A stretch of DNA of 64,000 bases from Streptomyces asoensis (lineage in GTDB: Bacteria > Actinomycetota > Actinomycetes > Streptomycetales > Streptomycetaceae). How positions within the stretch are numbered: the first letter of the stretch is position 1; each line of letters starts with the position of its first letter. Positions 7,866 to 16,504 of this stretch are shown piece by piece. The notes under the pieces are model-generated. The model was given only the letters and a program-made list of their open reading frames with translations. It was not told the origin of the DNA and did no database searches. The DNA lies in the NCBI RefSeq assembly GCF_013085465.1, contig NZ_CP049838.1:6138001-6202000 (forward strand). The letters run 5' to 3'. Position numbers and translations under genes: made by a program.

Positions 7866-9001
7866 CGATCATGCCCGCCACCCGTAAGCCGCCCACCGCG
7901 GACACCGACGCCCCCGTCTTCTCGGTGGACGGCCTCTGGAAGGTCTTCGGACCCAAGTCCGAGAGCGTCCCCGCCGACCCGGAGCTCGCCGCGCTCCCGC
8001 CCGCCGAACTCCGCTCCCGCACCGGCTGTACCGCCGCCGTCCGCAACGTCTCCTTCGACGTGCGCAAGGGCGAGGTCTTCGTCGTCATGGGCCTGTCCGG
8101 CTCCGGCAAGTCCACCCTGGTGCGCTGTCTGACCCGGCTGATAGAGCCGACGGCCGGCACCATCGTCGTCGACGGCGAGGACGTCCGCGCGATGGACCGC
8201 ACCCGGCTGCGCGAACTGCGCCGGCACCGCGCCGCGATGGTCTTCCAGCACTTCGGCCTCCTCCCGCACCGCACGGTCCTCGACAACGTGGCCTACGGCC
8301 TGGAGATCCAGGGCATGGGCCGCGCCGAGCGACGCACCCGCGCCAAGGAGGTCGTCGACAAGGTCGGCCTGGACGGCATGGAACAGCGCAGGCCCGCCCA
8401 GCTCTCCGGCGGCCAGCGGCAACGCGTCGGCCTGGCCCGCGCGTTGGCCGTCGACCCGGAGGTGCTCCTCTTCGACGAGCCGTTCAGCGCCCTAGACCCG
8501 CTCATCCGGCGCGACATGCAGGAGGAGGTCGTCCGGCTGCACCGCGAGGAGGGCCGCACGATGGTCTTCATCACCCACGACCTCAGCGAGGCGCTGAAGC
8601 TGGGCGACCGTATCGCCCTGATGCGCGACGGTGAGGTCGTGCAGCTGGGCACGCCCGAGGAGATCGTGGGCTCCCCCGCCGACGACTACGTCCGCGAGTT
8701 CGTCCGGGACGTGCCGCGCGAACAGGTCCTGACGGTGCGTACGGCCATGCGGCCCGCGTCCCTGGAGGAGGCGGGCGGCGGCCCGGCCGTGTCCCCGGGC
8801 GCCACGGTGTCCCAGGCGATCGAGGCGGTCGCCCGGGCGGGCGTCCCGGTACGGGTCATGGACTCGGGCCGGTGCCTGGGCGTCGTCGACCACGAGGGAC
8901 TGCTCGGCGTGGTGGCCGGCACGGGTCCCACAGCCGTCCCGGCCGGACGGGAGCCCGGATCCGTCGCGGTCGGAACGGAGCCCCGTAAGGAGGCGGTCTG
9001 A
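7862..9001 (+). CDS. proV: Glycine betaine ABC transporter, ATP-binding protein
   Basis: The 379-residue ATPase drives uptake of glycine betaine or related osmolytes. It has Walker [10 protein letters not shown] (about 77-85), the signature LSGGQRQR (181-188) and Walker B VLLFDEP (about 201-207). It also has the family-specific N-terminal insert before the first strand and a C-terminal CBS-like segment ([20 protein letters not shown] and following), as in ProV/OpuAA. In ProV/OpuA homologues CBS domains sense ionic strength; only one clear CBS unit is visible here. The start overlaps the betA stop by ATGA, and the stop overlaps the permease start by TGATG, so the genes are translated together. 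Confidence 0.93.
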   Translation: MTIMPATRKPPTADTDAPVFSVDGLWKVFGPKSESVPADPELAALPPAELRSRTGCTAAVRNVSFDVRKGEVFVVMGLSGSGKSTLVRCLTRLIEPTAGTIVVDGEDVRAMDRTRLRELRRHRAAMVFQHFGLLPHRTVLDNVAYGLEIQGMGRAERRTRAKEVVDKVGLDGMEQRRPAQLSGGQRQRVGLARALAVDPEVLLFDEPFSALDPLIRRDMQEEVVRLHREEGRTMVFITHDLSEALKLGDRIALMRDGEVVQLGTPEEIVGSPADDYVREFVRDVPREQVLTVRTAMRPASLEEAGGGPAVSPGATVSQAIEAVARAGVPVRVMDSGRCLGVVDHEGLLGVVAGTGPTAVPAGREPGSVAVGTEPRKEAV

Positions 9002-10947
9002 TGGCCACGCTGACCACACCCGCCCCCCGGGTCGCCCTCCCGGGCGTCCTCAAACACCAGGCCGTCCGCAAGCTCCTGATGCTCGCGCTCGCGGCCGCGA
9101 TCCTCGTCCCCCTGGCCAACGCCCAGTGGGCCAGCGGCACCTGGCCGCACGCGCTCACCGTCGACCTGACCAAGCCGCTCACCAGTGCCAGCGACTGGAT
9201 CATCGACAACCGCGACAGCCACCCCCTGTTCCTCTACTTCTTCGGCTACCTCAGCAACGGCGTGGTCCTCTCGGTGCGCGCCGTGTACCTGGTGCTCCTC
9301 GGCGCGGGCTGGGCCGGGGTCACCGCGGCGGGTGCGCTGGTCGCCTGGCGGGTGGCCGGGGTGCGGCTCGCGCTCGGTACGGCGGCCGCTTTCCTGGCCT
9401 GCGGCCTGCTCGGCATGTGGGTGCCGACGATGCAGACGCTGGCCCTGATGATCGTCGCCGTCCTGGTGTCGGTCGTCGTGGGCGTGCTGCTCGGCCTGGC
9501 CGGCGGACTCTCCGAGCGCCTGGACCGCGGCCTGCGCCCGGTCCTCGACACCATGCAGGTACTGCCCGCCTTCGCCTACCTGCTCCCGGTCGTGCTCGTC
9601 TTCGGCATCGGCGTCCCGGCGGCCGTCCTGGCCACCGTCGTCTACGCCGCCCCGCCCATGGCCCGGCTCACCGCGCTCGGACTGCGCGGCGCCGACAAGG
9701 AGGTCCTGGAGGCGGTCGATTCGCTGGGCGCGACCGCCCGGCAACGCCTGCTGACCGCCCGGATCCCGCTGGCCCGCAAGGAACTCCTCCTCGGCCTCAA
9801 CCAGACGATCATGATGGCGCTGGGCATGGCGGTCATCGCGTCGGTGATCGGCGCGGGCGGCCTCGGTGACCGCGTCTACCAGGCACTGGCCTCGGTCGAC
9901 GTGGGCGCGGCCCTCGCCGCCGGCATCCCGATCGTGCTCCTCGCGGTCGTCCTGGACCGGGTCACGGCCGCCGCCGGTCGCGCCGGCGACGGCGAACCGG
10001 GCAGCCACCGGGCCGCCTGGGCCTACGCCGCTGTCGCCGCCGTGGCCGTGGCGCTCGCCGGGCGCGCGGTCGGCCGGCTCGACTGGCCCGACGCCTGGAC
10101 GGTGAACATCGCCGCCACGGTCAACGACGCCGTCGACTGGATGACCGACCACCTCTACTCCGGGGTGCCCGTGATCGGCGGCACCGCCGACTGGGCCGGC
10201 CACTTCACCACCTGGATCCTCGACCCCCTCCGGGCCGGCCTCCAGGGCCTGCCGTGGTGGGCCGTGCTGCTGCTGGTCGCCGCGATCGCCTGGCCGATCG
10301 GCACCTGGCGCACCGCGCTGACCGCGGTCCTCGCGCTGGCCGCGACCGGCGTGCTCGGCGTGTGGGAACCGTCCCTGGACACCCTCTCCCAGGTACTGGC
10401 CGCCGTCGCCGTCACCCTCGTCATCGGCTTCGCGACCGGCATCGCCGCCGCCCGCAGCGACCGCGTCGAACAGTTGCTGCGCCCGGTCCTGGACGTGTTC
10501 CAGACGATGCCGCAGTTCGTGTACCTGATCCCGGTCGTCGCCCTGTTCGGCGTCGGCCGCGCCCCCGCCGTCGCGGCGGCCGTCGTCTACGCACTGCCCG
10601 CCGTCGTCCGCATCACCACCCAGGGCCTGCGCCAGGTCGACCCGGCGGCGATGGAGTCCGCCCGGTCCCTCGGCGCGACCGGCGCGCAGCAACTGCGCCA
10701 GGTCCAGCTCCCGCTCGCCCGGCCCGCGCTGCTGCTGGCCGTGAACCAGGGCGTGGTGCTCGTCCTCGCCGTCGTCATCATCGGCGGCCTGGTCGGCGGT
10801 GGCGCGCTCGGCTACGACGCCGTGTTCGGGCTCGCCCAGGGCGACCTCGCGACCGGTCTGGTGGCCGGCGCCGCGATCGTCTGCCTCGGCCTGATGCTCG
10901 ACCGGGTGACCCAGCCGGCCGACCGCCGCGTGAAGAAGGGAGCGTGA
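9001..10947 (+). CDS. proW: Glycine betaine ABC transporter, double permease
   Basis: The 648-residue membrane protein contains two complete ProW-like permease domains in one chain. Each has the inner-membrane signature that contacts the ATPase: LEAVDSLGATARQRL in the first half and MESARSLGATGAQQLRQ in the second. Each also has the LDTMQVLPAFAYLLP / LDVFQTMPQFVYLIP helix. Most bacteria encode one domain and form a homodimer, so this is an internal duplication-fusion, a layout familiar in streptomycetes. It lies between the ATPase and the binding lipoprotein, with no gap to either. Confidence 0.93.
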   Translation: MATLTTPAPRVALPGVLKHQAVRKLLMLALAAAILVPLANAQWASGTWPHALTVDLTKPLTSASDWIIDNRDSHPLFLYFFGYLSNGVVLSVRAVYLVLLGAGWAGVTAAGALVAWRVAGVRLALGTAAAFLACGLLGMWVPTMQTLALMIVAVLVSVVVGVLLGLAGGLSERLDRGLRPVLDTMQVLPAFAYLLPVVLVFGIGVPAAVLATVVYAAPPMARLTALGLRGADKEVLEAVDSLGATARQRLLTARIPLARKELLLGLNQTIMMALGMAVIASVIGAGGLGDRVYQALASVDVGAALAAGIPIVLLAVVLDRVTAAAGRAGDGEPGSHRAAWAYAAVAAVAVALAGRAVGRLDWPDAWTVNIAATVNDAVDWMTDHLYSGVPVIGGTADWAGHFTTWILDPLRAGLQGLPWWAVLLLVAAIAWPIGTWRTALTAVLALAATGVLGVWEPSLDTLSQVLAAVAVTLVIGFATGIAAARSDRVEQLLRPVLDVFQTMPQFVYLIPVVALFGVGRAPAVAAAVVYALPAVVRITTQGLRQVDPAAMESARSLGATGAQQLRQVQLPLARPALLLAVNQGVVLVLAVVIIGGLVGGGALGYDAVFGLAQGDLATGLVAGAAIVCLGLMLDRVTQPADRRVKKGA

Positions 10948-10948
10948 C

Positions 10949-11920
10949 ATGCGACTTCGTGACCTGCGGCTTCGTACGACTGCCATGACCGCCGGGGCGT
11001 CCGCGCTGCTGCTGCTCACCGGCTGCGGTGCCGCCGACATGACCAAGCAGGCGTCGCCCTTCGCCAACGCGCAGGGCGCCAGGACGGTGACCCTCTCGGT
11101 CCAGTCCTGGGTGGGCGCGCAGGCCAACGTGGCCGTCGCCCAGTACCTGCTCGAGCACAAGCTCGGCTACCGCGTCGACACCGTGCAGGTCGACGAGGTG
11201 CCCGCCTGGGACGCGCTCAGCCAGGGCCGGGTCGACGCGATCATGGAGGACTGGGGCCACCCCGACCAGGAGCAGCGCTACGTCGACGACAAGAAGACGA
11301 TCGCGCGCGGCGGCGACCTCGGCGTCACCGGACACATCGGCTGGTACGTCCCGACGTACTTCGCCAAGCAGCACCCGGACGTCACCAACTGGAAGAACCT
11401 GAACAAGTACGTGTCCCGGTTCCGCACCGCGGAGAGCGGCGGCAAGGGCCAGCTCATGGACGGCTCCCCGTCCTACGTCACCAACGACAAGGCCCTGGTG
11501 CAGAACCTGAAGCTCGACTACCAGGTCGTCTTCGCCGGTTCCGAGGCCGCCCAGATCACCCAGATGCGGCAGTTCGCCAAGGAGAAGAAGCCCTTCCTCA
11601 CCTACTGGTACGCCCCGCAGTGGCTCTTCAAGAAGGTCCCGATGACCGAGGTGAAGCTGCCCGCCTACAAGGAGGGCTGCGACGCGGAGCCGGACAAGGT
11701 GGCCTGCGGCTACCCGCACACCCCGCTCCAGAAGTACCTCAACGCGGACTTCTCGAAGGACGGCGGCAAGGCGGCCGCCTTCCTGAAGAAGTTCAAGTGG
11801 ACGACGGAGGACCAGAACGAGGTGTCCCTGATGATCGCGGACCAGAAGCTCACTCCGGAGGCGGCCGCCAAGAAGTGGGTGGACAGCCACGCGTCGACCT
11901 GGAAGGCGTGGCTGTCCTGA
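10949..11920 (+). CDS. proX: Glycine betaine-binding lipoprotein
   Basis: This extracellular solute-binding lipoprotein captures the substrate for the ProVW importer. The 323-residue precursor has a lipoprotein signal with lipobox LLTGC (Cys28 approximately), then the OpuAC fold. Several Trp and Tyr residues (WGHPDQEQRY, IGWYVPTYF, TYWYAPQWLF) could form the aromatic box that binds quaternary ammonium groups. The start is one base after the permease stop. It is last in the operon, and only 6 bases separate it from the convergent PEP-mutase-family gene, leaving no room for an ordinary terminator. Confidence 0.93.
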   Translation: MRLRDLRLRTTAMTAGASALLLLTGCGAADMTKQASPFANAQGARTVTLSVQSWVGAQANVAVAQYLLEHKLGYRVDTVQVDEVPAWDALSQGRVDAIMEDWGHPDQEQRYVDDKKTIARGGDLGVTGHIGWYVPTYFAKQHPDVTNWKNLNKYVSRFRTAESGGKGQLMDGSPSYVTNDKALVQNLKLDYQVVFAGSEAAQITQMRQFAKEKKPFLTYWYAPQWLFKKVPMTEVKLPAYKEGCDAEPDKVACGYPHTPLQKYLNADFSKDGGKAAAFLKKFKWTTEDQNEVSLMIADQKLTPEAAAKKWVDSHASTWKAWLS

Positions 11921-11926
11921 GCGCCG

Positions 11927-12664
11927 CTACACCAGCTCCGCGCTGATCTCCCGCAGGGCGGCCGTCGCCCGCCGCTGGAGTCCCGGTCCGAACGTGACGC
12001 GGGTGGCCCCGAGTTCGCCGAGTCCGGCGGGCGAGGGGCCCTCGCCGTCCACCCGGCCGCCCGCGTTGAGCGGCCCCAGGATCCCCGACCGCAGCAACGG
12101 CAGGACGGCAGCCGGGGCGCCGATCGGATAGACGCAGTCGGCGCCCGCGGCGACGTACGCCGCCGCCCGCTCGATGGCCTGCCCGGGGTCGCCGTCGCCG
12201 TGCGCGAAGGTGTCGATGCGCGCGTTGACGAAGAGCCGGTCGCCCGCCGCCCGGCGCACCTCGGCGAGCCACTCGGCGTGCTCGCGCGGGTCCTTGAGGA
12301 CGCCGTCGACCGAGTCCTCCAGATTGCAGCCGACGGCGCCCGTCTCCAGCAGCCGCTCCACCAGCTCCTGCGGCGCCAGCCCGTACCCGCCCTCGACGTC
12401 CGCCGACACCGGCACGTCCACCGCCCGGACGATCCGGGCGACCGCCGCGAACATCTCCCCGGCCGGGGTCCGCCCGTCCGCGTACCCGAGCGAGGCGGCG
12501 ACGCCCGCGCTGGGCGTGGCGAGCGCCGGGAACCCGGCCTCGGCGAACACCCGGGCGCTGGCCGCGTCCCAGGGGCCGGGCAGCACGAGGGGGTCGCCCG
12601 GCAGCCGGCCGTGGTGCAGCCGGCGGAAGTCGTCCACCTTGCTCATGGTGTCCACCTCGCTCAT
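11927..12664 (-). CDS. Isocitrate lyase/PEP mutase family protein
   Basis: The 245-residue protein belongs to the PEP mutase/isocitrate lyase superfamily, TIM-barrel enzymes that make or break C-C or P-C bonds of alpha-oxoacids. Visible features are the LVLPGPWDAASARVFAEAGF opening, the SADVEGGYG metal-site segment and the NLEDS motif. The active-site Cys of isocitrate and methylisocitrate lyases (KKCGH) is absent, so a lyase or hydrolase of another oxoacid is more likely. The chosen ATG overlaps the upstream AhpD-like stop by ATGA; an alternative ATG lies at 12646. It is last of a three-gene operon with two AhpD-like genes. Substrate unknown. Confidence 0.82.
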   Translation of the reverse strand: MSEVDTMSKVDDFRRLHHGRLPGDPLVLPGPWDAASARVFAEAGFPALATPSAGVAASLGYADGRTPAGEMFAAVARIVRAVDVPVSADVEGGYGLAPQELVERLLETGAVGCNLEDSVDGVLKDPREHAEWLAEVRRAAGDRLFVNARIDTFAHGDGDPGQAIERAAAYVAAGADCVYPIGAPAAVLPLLRSGILGPLNAGGRVDGEGPSPAGLGELGATRVTFGPGLQRRATAALREISAELV

Positions 12665-13104
12665 GGCGTGTAACCCCCCGGCGGGATACGGCGGGCGACC
12701 ATCACCCGGTTCCAGCTGTTGATGGCGGTGATCAGCGCGACGAGATGGGCGAGCCGCGGGGCGTCGAAGTGCCGGGCGGCCCGCTCGTACACCTCGTCGG
12801 GCACGAAGCCCCCGGTCAGCACGGTCACCGCCTCGGTGAGCGCGAGCGCGGCCCGCTCCCGCTCGTCGTAGACGTCCCCCGCCTCCTCCCACACGCTCAG
12901 CAGATCGAGCTGCCTCGCGCTCACCCCGTGCTCGCGGGCGATCGTGAGGTGCATGTCGAGGCAGAACGCGCAGTGGTTGAGCTGCGAGGCGCGGATCACC
13001 ACGAGCTCGGCGAGCGCGGGGTCGCCGAGCCCCTGCTTCGCGGCCGCGCTGAGCGTGGACATGGCCCGGCCGACCTCGCGGTCGAGGAGATTCGTACGGC
13101 TCAT
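12661..13104 (-). CDS. AhpD-like/carboxymuconolactone decarboxylase-family protein (second of the pair)
   Basis: The 147-residue protein has the AhpD core: RASQLNHCAFCLDMH, containing a CxxC pair followed by His, and the ALALTEAVTVLT segment. AhpD-type proteins are small cytoplasmic thiol peroxidases or reductases, though many family members act on other substrates. It starts in an ATGA overlap with the upstream paralogue and ends in an ATGA overlap with the PEP-mutase-family gene, so three products are made from one message. The two neighbours share most of their core sequence, which indicates tandem duplication. Confidence 0.86.
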   Translation of the reverse strand: MSRTNLLDREVGRAMSTLSAAAKQGLGDPALAELVVIRASQLNHCAFCLDMHLTIAREHGVSARQLDLLSVWEEAGDVYDERERAALALTEAVTVLTGGFVPDEVYERAARHFDAPRLAHLVALITAINSWNRVMVARRIPPGGYTP

Positions 13105-13619
13105 GCGTGCTGCCCCGGCCGGTAGTGGCCCGGCACCAGCCGGCAGGTCACGCCGAACCGGTTCCACGCGTTGATCACCGTGATCGCGGCGATCAGCTGC
13201 GCCAGCTCGGCCTCCTCGAAGTGCGCGGCGGCCCGCTCGTACACCGCGTCTGGCACGAAACCTTCCGTCAGCACGGTCACCGCCTCCGTCAGGGCCAGCG
13301 CCGCGAGCTCCTTCTCGGTGTAGAAGTGCGCCGACTCCTCCCACGCGCTGAGCTGGATGATCCGCTCGACGCTCTCGCCCGCCGCGAGAGCGTCCTTGCT
13401 GTGCATGTCGACGCAGAGCGCGCAGTGGTTGATCTGCGAGGCGCGGACCTTCACCAGCTCGACCAGCTTGGGGTCGAGGCCCTTACGGGCGGCCGCGTCG
13501 AGCCGGAGCATCGCCTTGAGGACCTCGGGCGCGTGCGCGGACCAGTTCAGCCGGGGGGTGTGCTCGGGGGCGTAGAGAACCTGTTCGTCGGTGGTCGTGA
13601 TGTCTGCGTGCGTCGTCAT
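13101..13619 (-). CDS. AhpD-like/carboxymuconolactone decarboxylase-family protein (first of the pair)
   Basis: The 172-residue protein is a longer paralogue of the next gene. It has an N-terminal extension (about 30 residues) before the core and the redox motif RASQINHCALCVDMH with its CxxC pair. It heads the three-gene minus-strand operon and is divergent from the MocR-type regulator, 47 bases away. That short shared promoter region suggests the regulator controls the operon. Oxidative or thiol-linked detoxification is the family expectation; a dedicated substrate cannot be excluded. Confidence 0.86.
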   Translation of the reverse strand: MTTHADITTTDEQVLYAPEHTPRLNWSAHAPEVLKAMLRLDAAARKGLDPKLVELVKVRASQINHCALCVDMHSKDALAAGESVERIIQLSAWEESAHFYTEKELAALALTEAVTVLTEGFVPDAVYERAAAHFEEAELAQLIAAITVINAWNRFGVTCRLVPGHYRPGQHA

Positions 13620-13666
13620 GCCCTCGACCCTAGGAGCGGGGCAGCCCAGGAGTATGGTCCATTTCC

Positions 13667-15091
13667 ATGGCGAGATCCTGGGCCACTTTCGGCGTCGACC
13701 TGCATCTGGAGCCGACCGGGCCGCACCTGCGCCGGGGCCTGACCGACGCCCTGCGCGAGGCCGTCCGCAGCGGCCGTCTGCCCTCCGGCACCAGGCTCCC
13801 CTCCTCGCGCTCGCTCGCCGTCGACCTGGGCATCGCCCGCAACACGGTCGCCGACGCCTACGCCGACCTCGTCGCCGAGGGCTGGCTGACCGCCCGCCAG
13901 GGCTCCGGCACGCGGGTGGCCGAGCGGAGGGTCGTCCCGCCGTCGGGTGCGGCGCCCCCTCGCCCCGAGCGCCGCCGGCCCGCGTACGACCTGCGTCCCG
14001 GCACGCCCGACCTCGGGTCCTTCCCGCGCGCCGAGTGGCTCAGGGCGGCCCGCCGCGCCCTCACCGCCGCCCCCTCCGACGCCCTCGGCTACGGCGATCC
14101 CCGCGGCCGGGTCGAACTGCGCACCGCCCTCGCCGGCTACCTCTCCCGCGCCCGCGGCGTGCGCGCCGACCCCGAACGCATCGTGGTGTGCGCCGGGTTC
14201 GCGCACGGCCTGAGACTGCTCACCACCGTCCTGCGGGCCCGCGGGGTGCGCACGATCGCCGTCGACTCGTACGGCCTGGACGAGCACTGGAGGCTGCTGG
14301 CGGCGGCCGGGCTGGCCATGACCGCGCTGCCCGTCGACGAACGCGGCACGGAAACAGGGCTGTTGAAGGGCGCCGGCGCGGCCCTGCTCACCCCCGCCCA
14401 CCAGTTCCCGATGGGCGTGCCCCTGCACCACGACCGGCGGGCGGCCGTCGTGGACTGGGCGCGGCACACCGGCGGGCTGGTCCTGGAGGACGACTACGAC
14501 GGCGAGTTCCGCTACGACCGGCAACCCGTCGGCGCTCTCCAGGGCCTGGATCCCGAGCACGTGGTGTACCTGGGCACCGCGAGCAAGTCGCTGGCTCCCG
14601 GCCTGCGCCTGGGCTGGATGGCACTGCCGCCGGATGTCGCGGAGGAGGTGGTGGCGGCCAAGGGCGGGGTGGACACCTCCGGGGTCCTGGACCAGTTGAC
14701 GCTGGCGGAGTTCATCACGTCGGGCGCGTACGACCGCCATGTCCGGGCGGCGCGCACCCGCTACCGCCGACGCCGTGACGCGCTGGTCGCGGCCCTCACC
14801 GCGCACGCCCCCGCGATCCGCGTCACCGGCATCGCGGCGGGCCTGCACGCCGTCCTGCGGCTCCCGCCCGGCACGGAGGAGGCGGTGGTACGGGCGGCGG
14901 CCTACCAGGGGCTGGCGGTCGACGGCCTCACTCCCCGCTACCGCCACCCCGACGCCGTCACCGAGTCCTTCGACGCCCTCGTCGTCGGCTACGGCACCCC
15001 GCCGGACCACGCCTGGTCCGGCGCGCTGGACGCGTTGTGCGCGGCACTTCCTTTCGGTGAGAACGGCTCCGGAATTCCTTTTCCCGGATAG
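13667..15091 (+). CDS. MocR/PdxR-type transcriptional regulator (GntR winged helix plus PLP aminotransferase fold)
   Basis: The 474-residue protein joins an N-terminal GntR-type winged helix (about 10-80; LPSSRSLAVDLGIARNTVAD) to a fold-type I aminotransferase domain. Lys307 in TASKSLAPG should bind pyridoxal phosphate. MocR regulators sense PLP or amino compounds, and PdxR members activate PLP synthesis. No pdxS/pdxT gene is nearby. The flanking genes are three AhpD-like proteins (two divergent, one 22 bases downstream) and a PEP-mutase-family enzyme, which are the probable targets. The ATG start faces the divergent operon across 47 bases. Confidence 0.9.
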   Translation: MARSWATFGVDLHLEPTGPHLRRGLTDALREAVRSGRLPSGTRLPSSRSLAVDLGIARNTVADAYADLVAEGWLTARQGSGTRVAERRVVPPSGAAPPRPERRRPAYDLRPGTPDLGSFPRAEWLRAARRALTAAPSDALGYGDPRGRVELRTALAGYLSRARGVRADPERIVVCAGFAHGLRLLTTVLRARGVRTIAVDSYGLDEHWRLLAAAGLAMTALPVDERGTETGLLKGAGAALLTPAHQFPMGVPLHHDRRAAVVDWARHTGGLVLEDDYDGEFRYDRQPVGALQGLDPEHVVYLGTASKSLAPGLRLGWMALPPDVAEEVVAAKGGVDTSGVLDQLTLAEFITSGAYDRHVRAARTRYRRRRDALVAALTAHAPAIRVTGIAAGLHAVLRLPPGTEEAVVRAAAYQGLAVDGLTPRYRHPDAVTESFDALVVGYGTPPDHAWSGALDALCAALPFGENGSGIPFPG

Positions 15092-15103
15092 ATTTCCCGG
15101 ATA
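15080..15103 (+). repeat. 13-base-spaced direct repeat before the third AhpD-like gene
   Basis: TTTCCCGGATA occurs twice (15080-15090 and 15093-15103), one starting 13 bases after the other, across the end of the MocR gene and just before the next ATG. A TACAGT box (15102-15107) follows directly and lies 6 bases from that ATG, so a leaderless promoter with repeated activator sites is possible. The function is inferred from position only. Confidence 0.4.
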
Positions 15104-15113
15104 CAGTCTCCCC

Positions 15114-15599
15114 ATGACGAACAACAATTCCGTGTCCCGCGTGGCCCTCAAGAAGATAACCCCCGATGTTTCCGCCGCGATGGGATCCCTGCACGGCGCC
15201 GCCGTTTCCGCCGCCCAGGACGCCAAGGTCGAACCCGAGATCCTGGAACTGATCAGGATCCGCGCCTCACAGCTCAACGGCTGCGCGTTCTGCCTCGACA
15301 TGCACACCAAGGACGCCCGCGCCCAGGGCGAGGCCGAGCAGCGGATCTACGCGCTGAACGCCTGGCGGGAGACCCCCTTCTTCAGCGACCGGGAGCGCGC
15401 CGCACTGGCGTTGGCCGAGGCGGTGACCCTGGTGCACGACGGGCAGGTGCCGGACGCGGTGTACGCCGAGGCCGCGGAGGTCTTCGACGAGGCCCAGGTG
15501 GCGGCGCTGATCTGGGCGACCACGGTCATCAACGCGTACAACCGGATCGCCATTGCGACGCGGATGGTGCCGGGGGCTTATCAGCCGGCCAAGAAGTAA
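15114..15599 (+). CDS. AhpD-like/carboxymuconolactone decarboxylase-family protein (third copy)
   Basis: The 161-residue protein is a third AhpD-like paralogue in this neighbourhood, with RASQLNGCAFCLDMH carrying the CxxC-His redox motif and the ALALAEAVTLVHDG helix. No ribosome site precedes the ATG. A TACAGT -10-like box 6 bases upstream suggests a leaderless transcript separate from the MocR gene. It faces the minus-strand aminobenzoate cluster across a hairpin terminator at 15611-15656. Its family role would be peroxide or thiol metabolism. Confidence 0.86.
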   Translation: MTNNNSVSRVALKKITPDVSAAMGSLHGAAVSAAQDAKVEPEILELIRIRASQLNGCAFCLDMHTKDARAQGEAEQRIYALNAWRETPFFSDRERAALALAEAVTLVHDGQVPDAVYAEAAEVFDEAQVAALIWATTVINAYNRIAIATRMVPGAYQPAKK

Positions 15600-15610
15600 T
15601 TCGGAACAAC

Positions 15611-15656
15611 GCAGAATTCGGGCATCGGTCTTAATCGCCGGTGCCCGTTCTTCTGC
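15611..15656. terminator. Bidirectional hairpin terminator between convergent genes
   Basis: The inner stem CGGGCATCGG (15619-15628) pairs with CCGGTGCCCG (15638-15647) with one G-T pair and a 9-base loop. The outer stem GCAGAA (15611-15616) pairs with TTCTGC (15651-15656). A pyrimidine-rich run with T residues follows on the plus strand. It fills the gap between the third AhpD-like gene and the end of the aminobenzoate operon. Confidence 0.7.
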
Positions 15657-15690
15657 TCTTTCCGTGCCGTGCTTTATCCGTGCTGTCTGC

Positions 15691-16494
15691 CTATTTCTCC
15701 GGCAGTGGCTCCATCAACGTTTCCAGCCACTGCCGCCATTCGGCCGCGCGCGCCGGGAGCCCGGGGGTGATCGACCCTCCCGTCCAGCCCGTCACCGGTC
15801 GGATCCCGTGCAGCGCGTTCACCAGCCACACCTCCCGGCCGTCCAGCTCGGCGACGGTCCGTTCGCGGTGGTCGGTCCGGATCCCGGCTCGCTCAGCGCG
15901 CTCCCGGACGAGCCCGACGGTCACTCCGGGCAGGACGGGCAGCCGGGGCGGCGGCAGGCACAGGGTGTCGTCCTCCCACCACAGCACGCTCGCGGTGGCC
16001 GACTCCAGCACCACCCCGGACGGAGCTACCAGCACCCCTTCCTGAGCCCCTTCGTCGACCGCCCGCCCCCGCACCCGGGCCAGGACGTCCAGGTCCGGGC
16101 CCTTGCGGCGGGGCGCGGTCCGCCGGTCCGGCTGGCCGACGGACCAGAGGCGCACCTCCGTGCCGAGCGGCGGGGCGTGCCGCAGCCGCAGCCGCAACTC
16201 CAGTGAACCGGCGGTCAGTTCCACCCGGGGAAACCAGTCGCCGGTGCGCGGCAGCGCCGCGGTCATGTCCTGCCAGAACTCGACGAGCCGACGCGGCCCC
16301 GGGCCGCCGCACTCCGCGCAGGCCCGCAGAAACCGCTCCCGGTGCCGGCCGTACCCGCGCACCCGGCCCTCGCGGACCAGCCACGAGTCCGCGACCAGCA
16401 GCGGTCCGTCCGCCACGGATGCCACGGCGACGGTCAGCCCACGGCCGGGCGTCCACGTCGACAACCCCTCACCGACGGTCAGTCGTACACCCAC
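15691..16494 (-). CDS. Class IV aminotransferase/aminodeoxychorismate lyase-like enzyme
   Basis: The 267-residue protein resembles fold-type IV PLP enzymes such as 4-amino-4-deoxychorismate lyase (PabC), which splits aminodeoxychorismate into 4-aminobenzoate and pyruvate. A Lys in the RRKGPDLDVL segment is the likely PLP Schiff-base residue, and ESATASVLWWEDDTL and LPGVTVGLVRERAE match the conserved C-terminal half. It starts at GTG after GAGGAGG, 10 bases past the FAD monooxygenase gene, and is last of the cluster operon. An ADC synthase in the same operon makes the lyase assignment likely; a D-amino-acid or branched-chain aminotransferase is the alternative. Confidence 0.78.
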   Translation of the reverse strand: MGVRLTVGEGLSTWTPGRGLTVAVASVADGPLLVADSWLVREGRVRGYGRHRERFLRACAECGGPGPRRLVEFWQDMTAALPRTGDWFPRVELTAGSLELRLRLRHAPPLGTEVRLWSVGQPDRRTAPRRKGPDLDVLARVRGRAVDEGAQEGVLVAPSGVVLESATASVLWWEDDTLCLPPPRLPVLPGVTVGLVRERAERAGIRTDHRERTVAELDGREVWLVNALHGIRPVTGWTGGSITPGLPARAAEWRQWLETLMEPLPEK

Positions 16495-16504
16495 TCGGTC
16501 CTCC

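Noticed and set aside
8686..11160. 824-residue minus-strand open frame across the betaine permease
   Set aside because: Low-complexity Asp/Gly/Arg/His composition with no domain. The plus strand encodes proV, proW and proX with full motifs and coupled starts.
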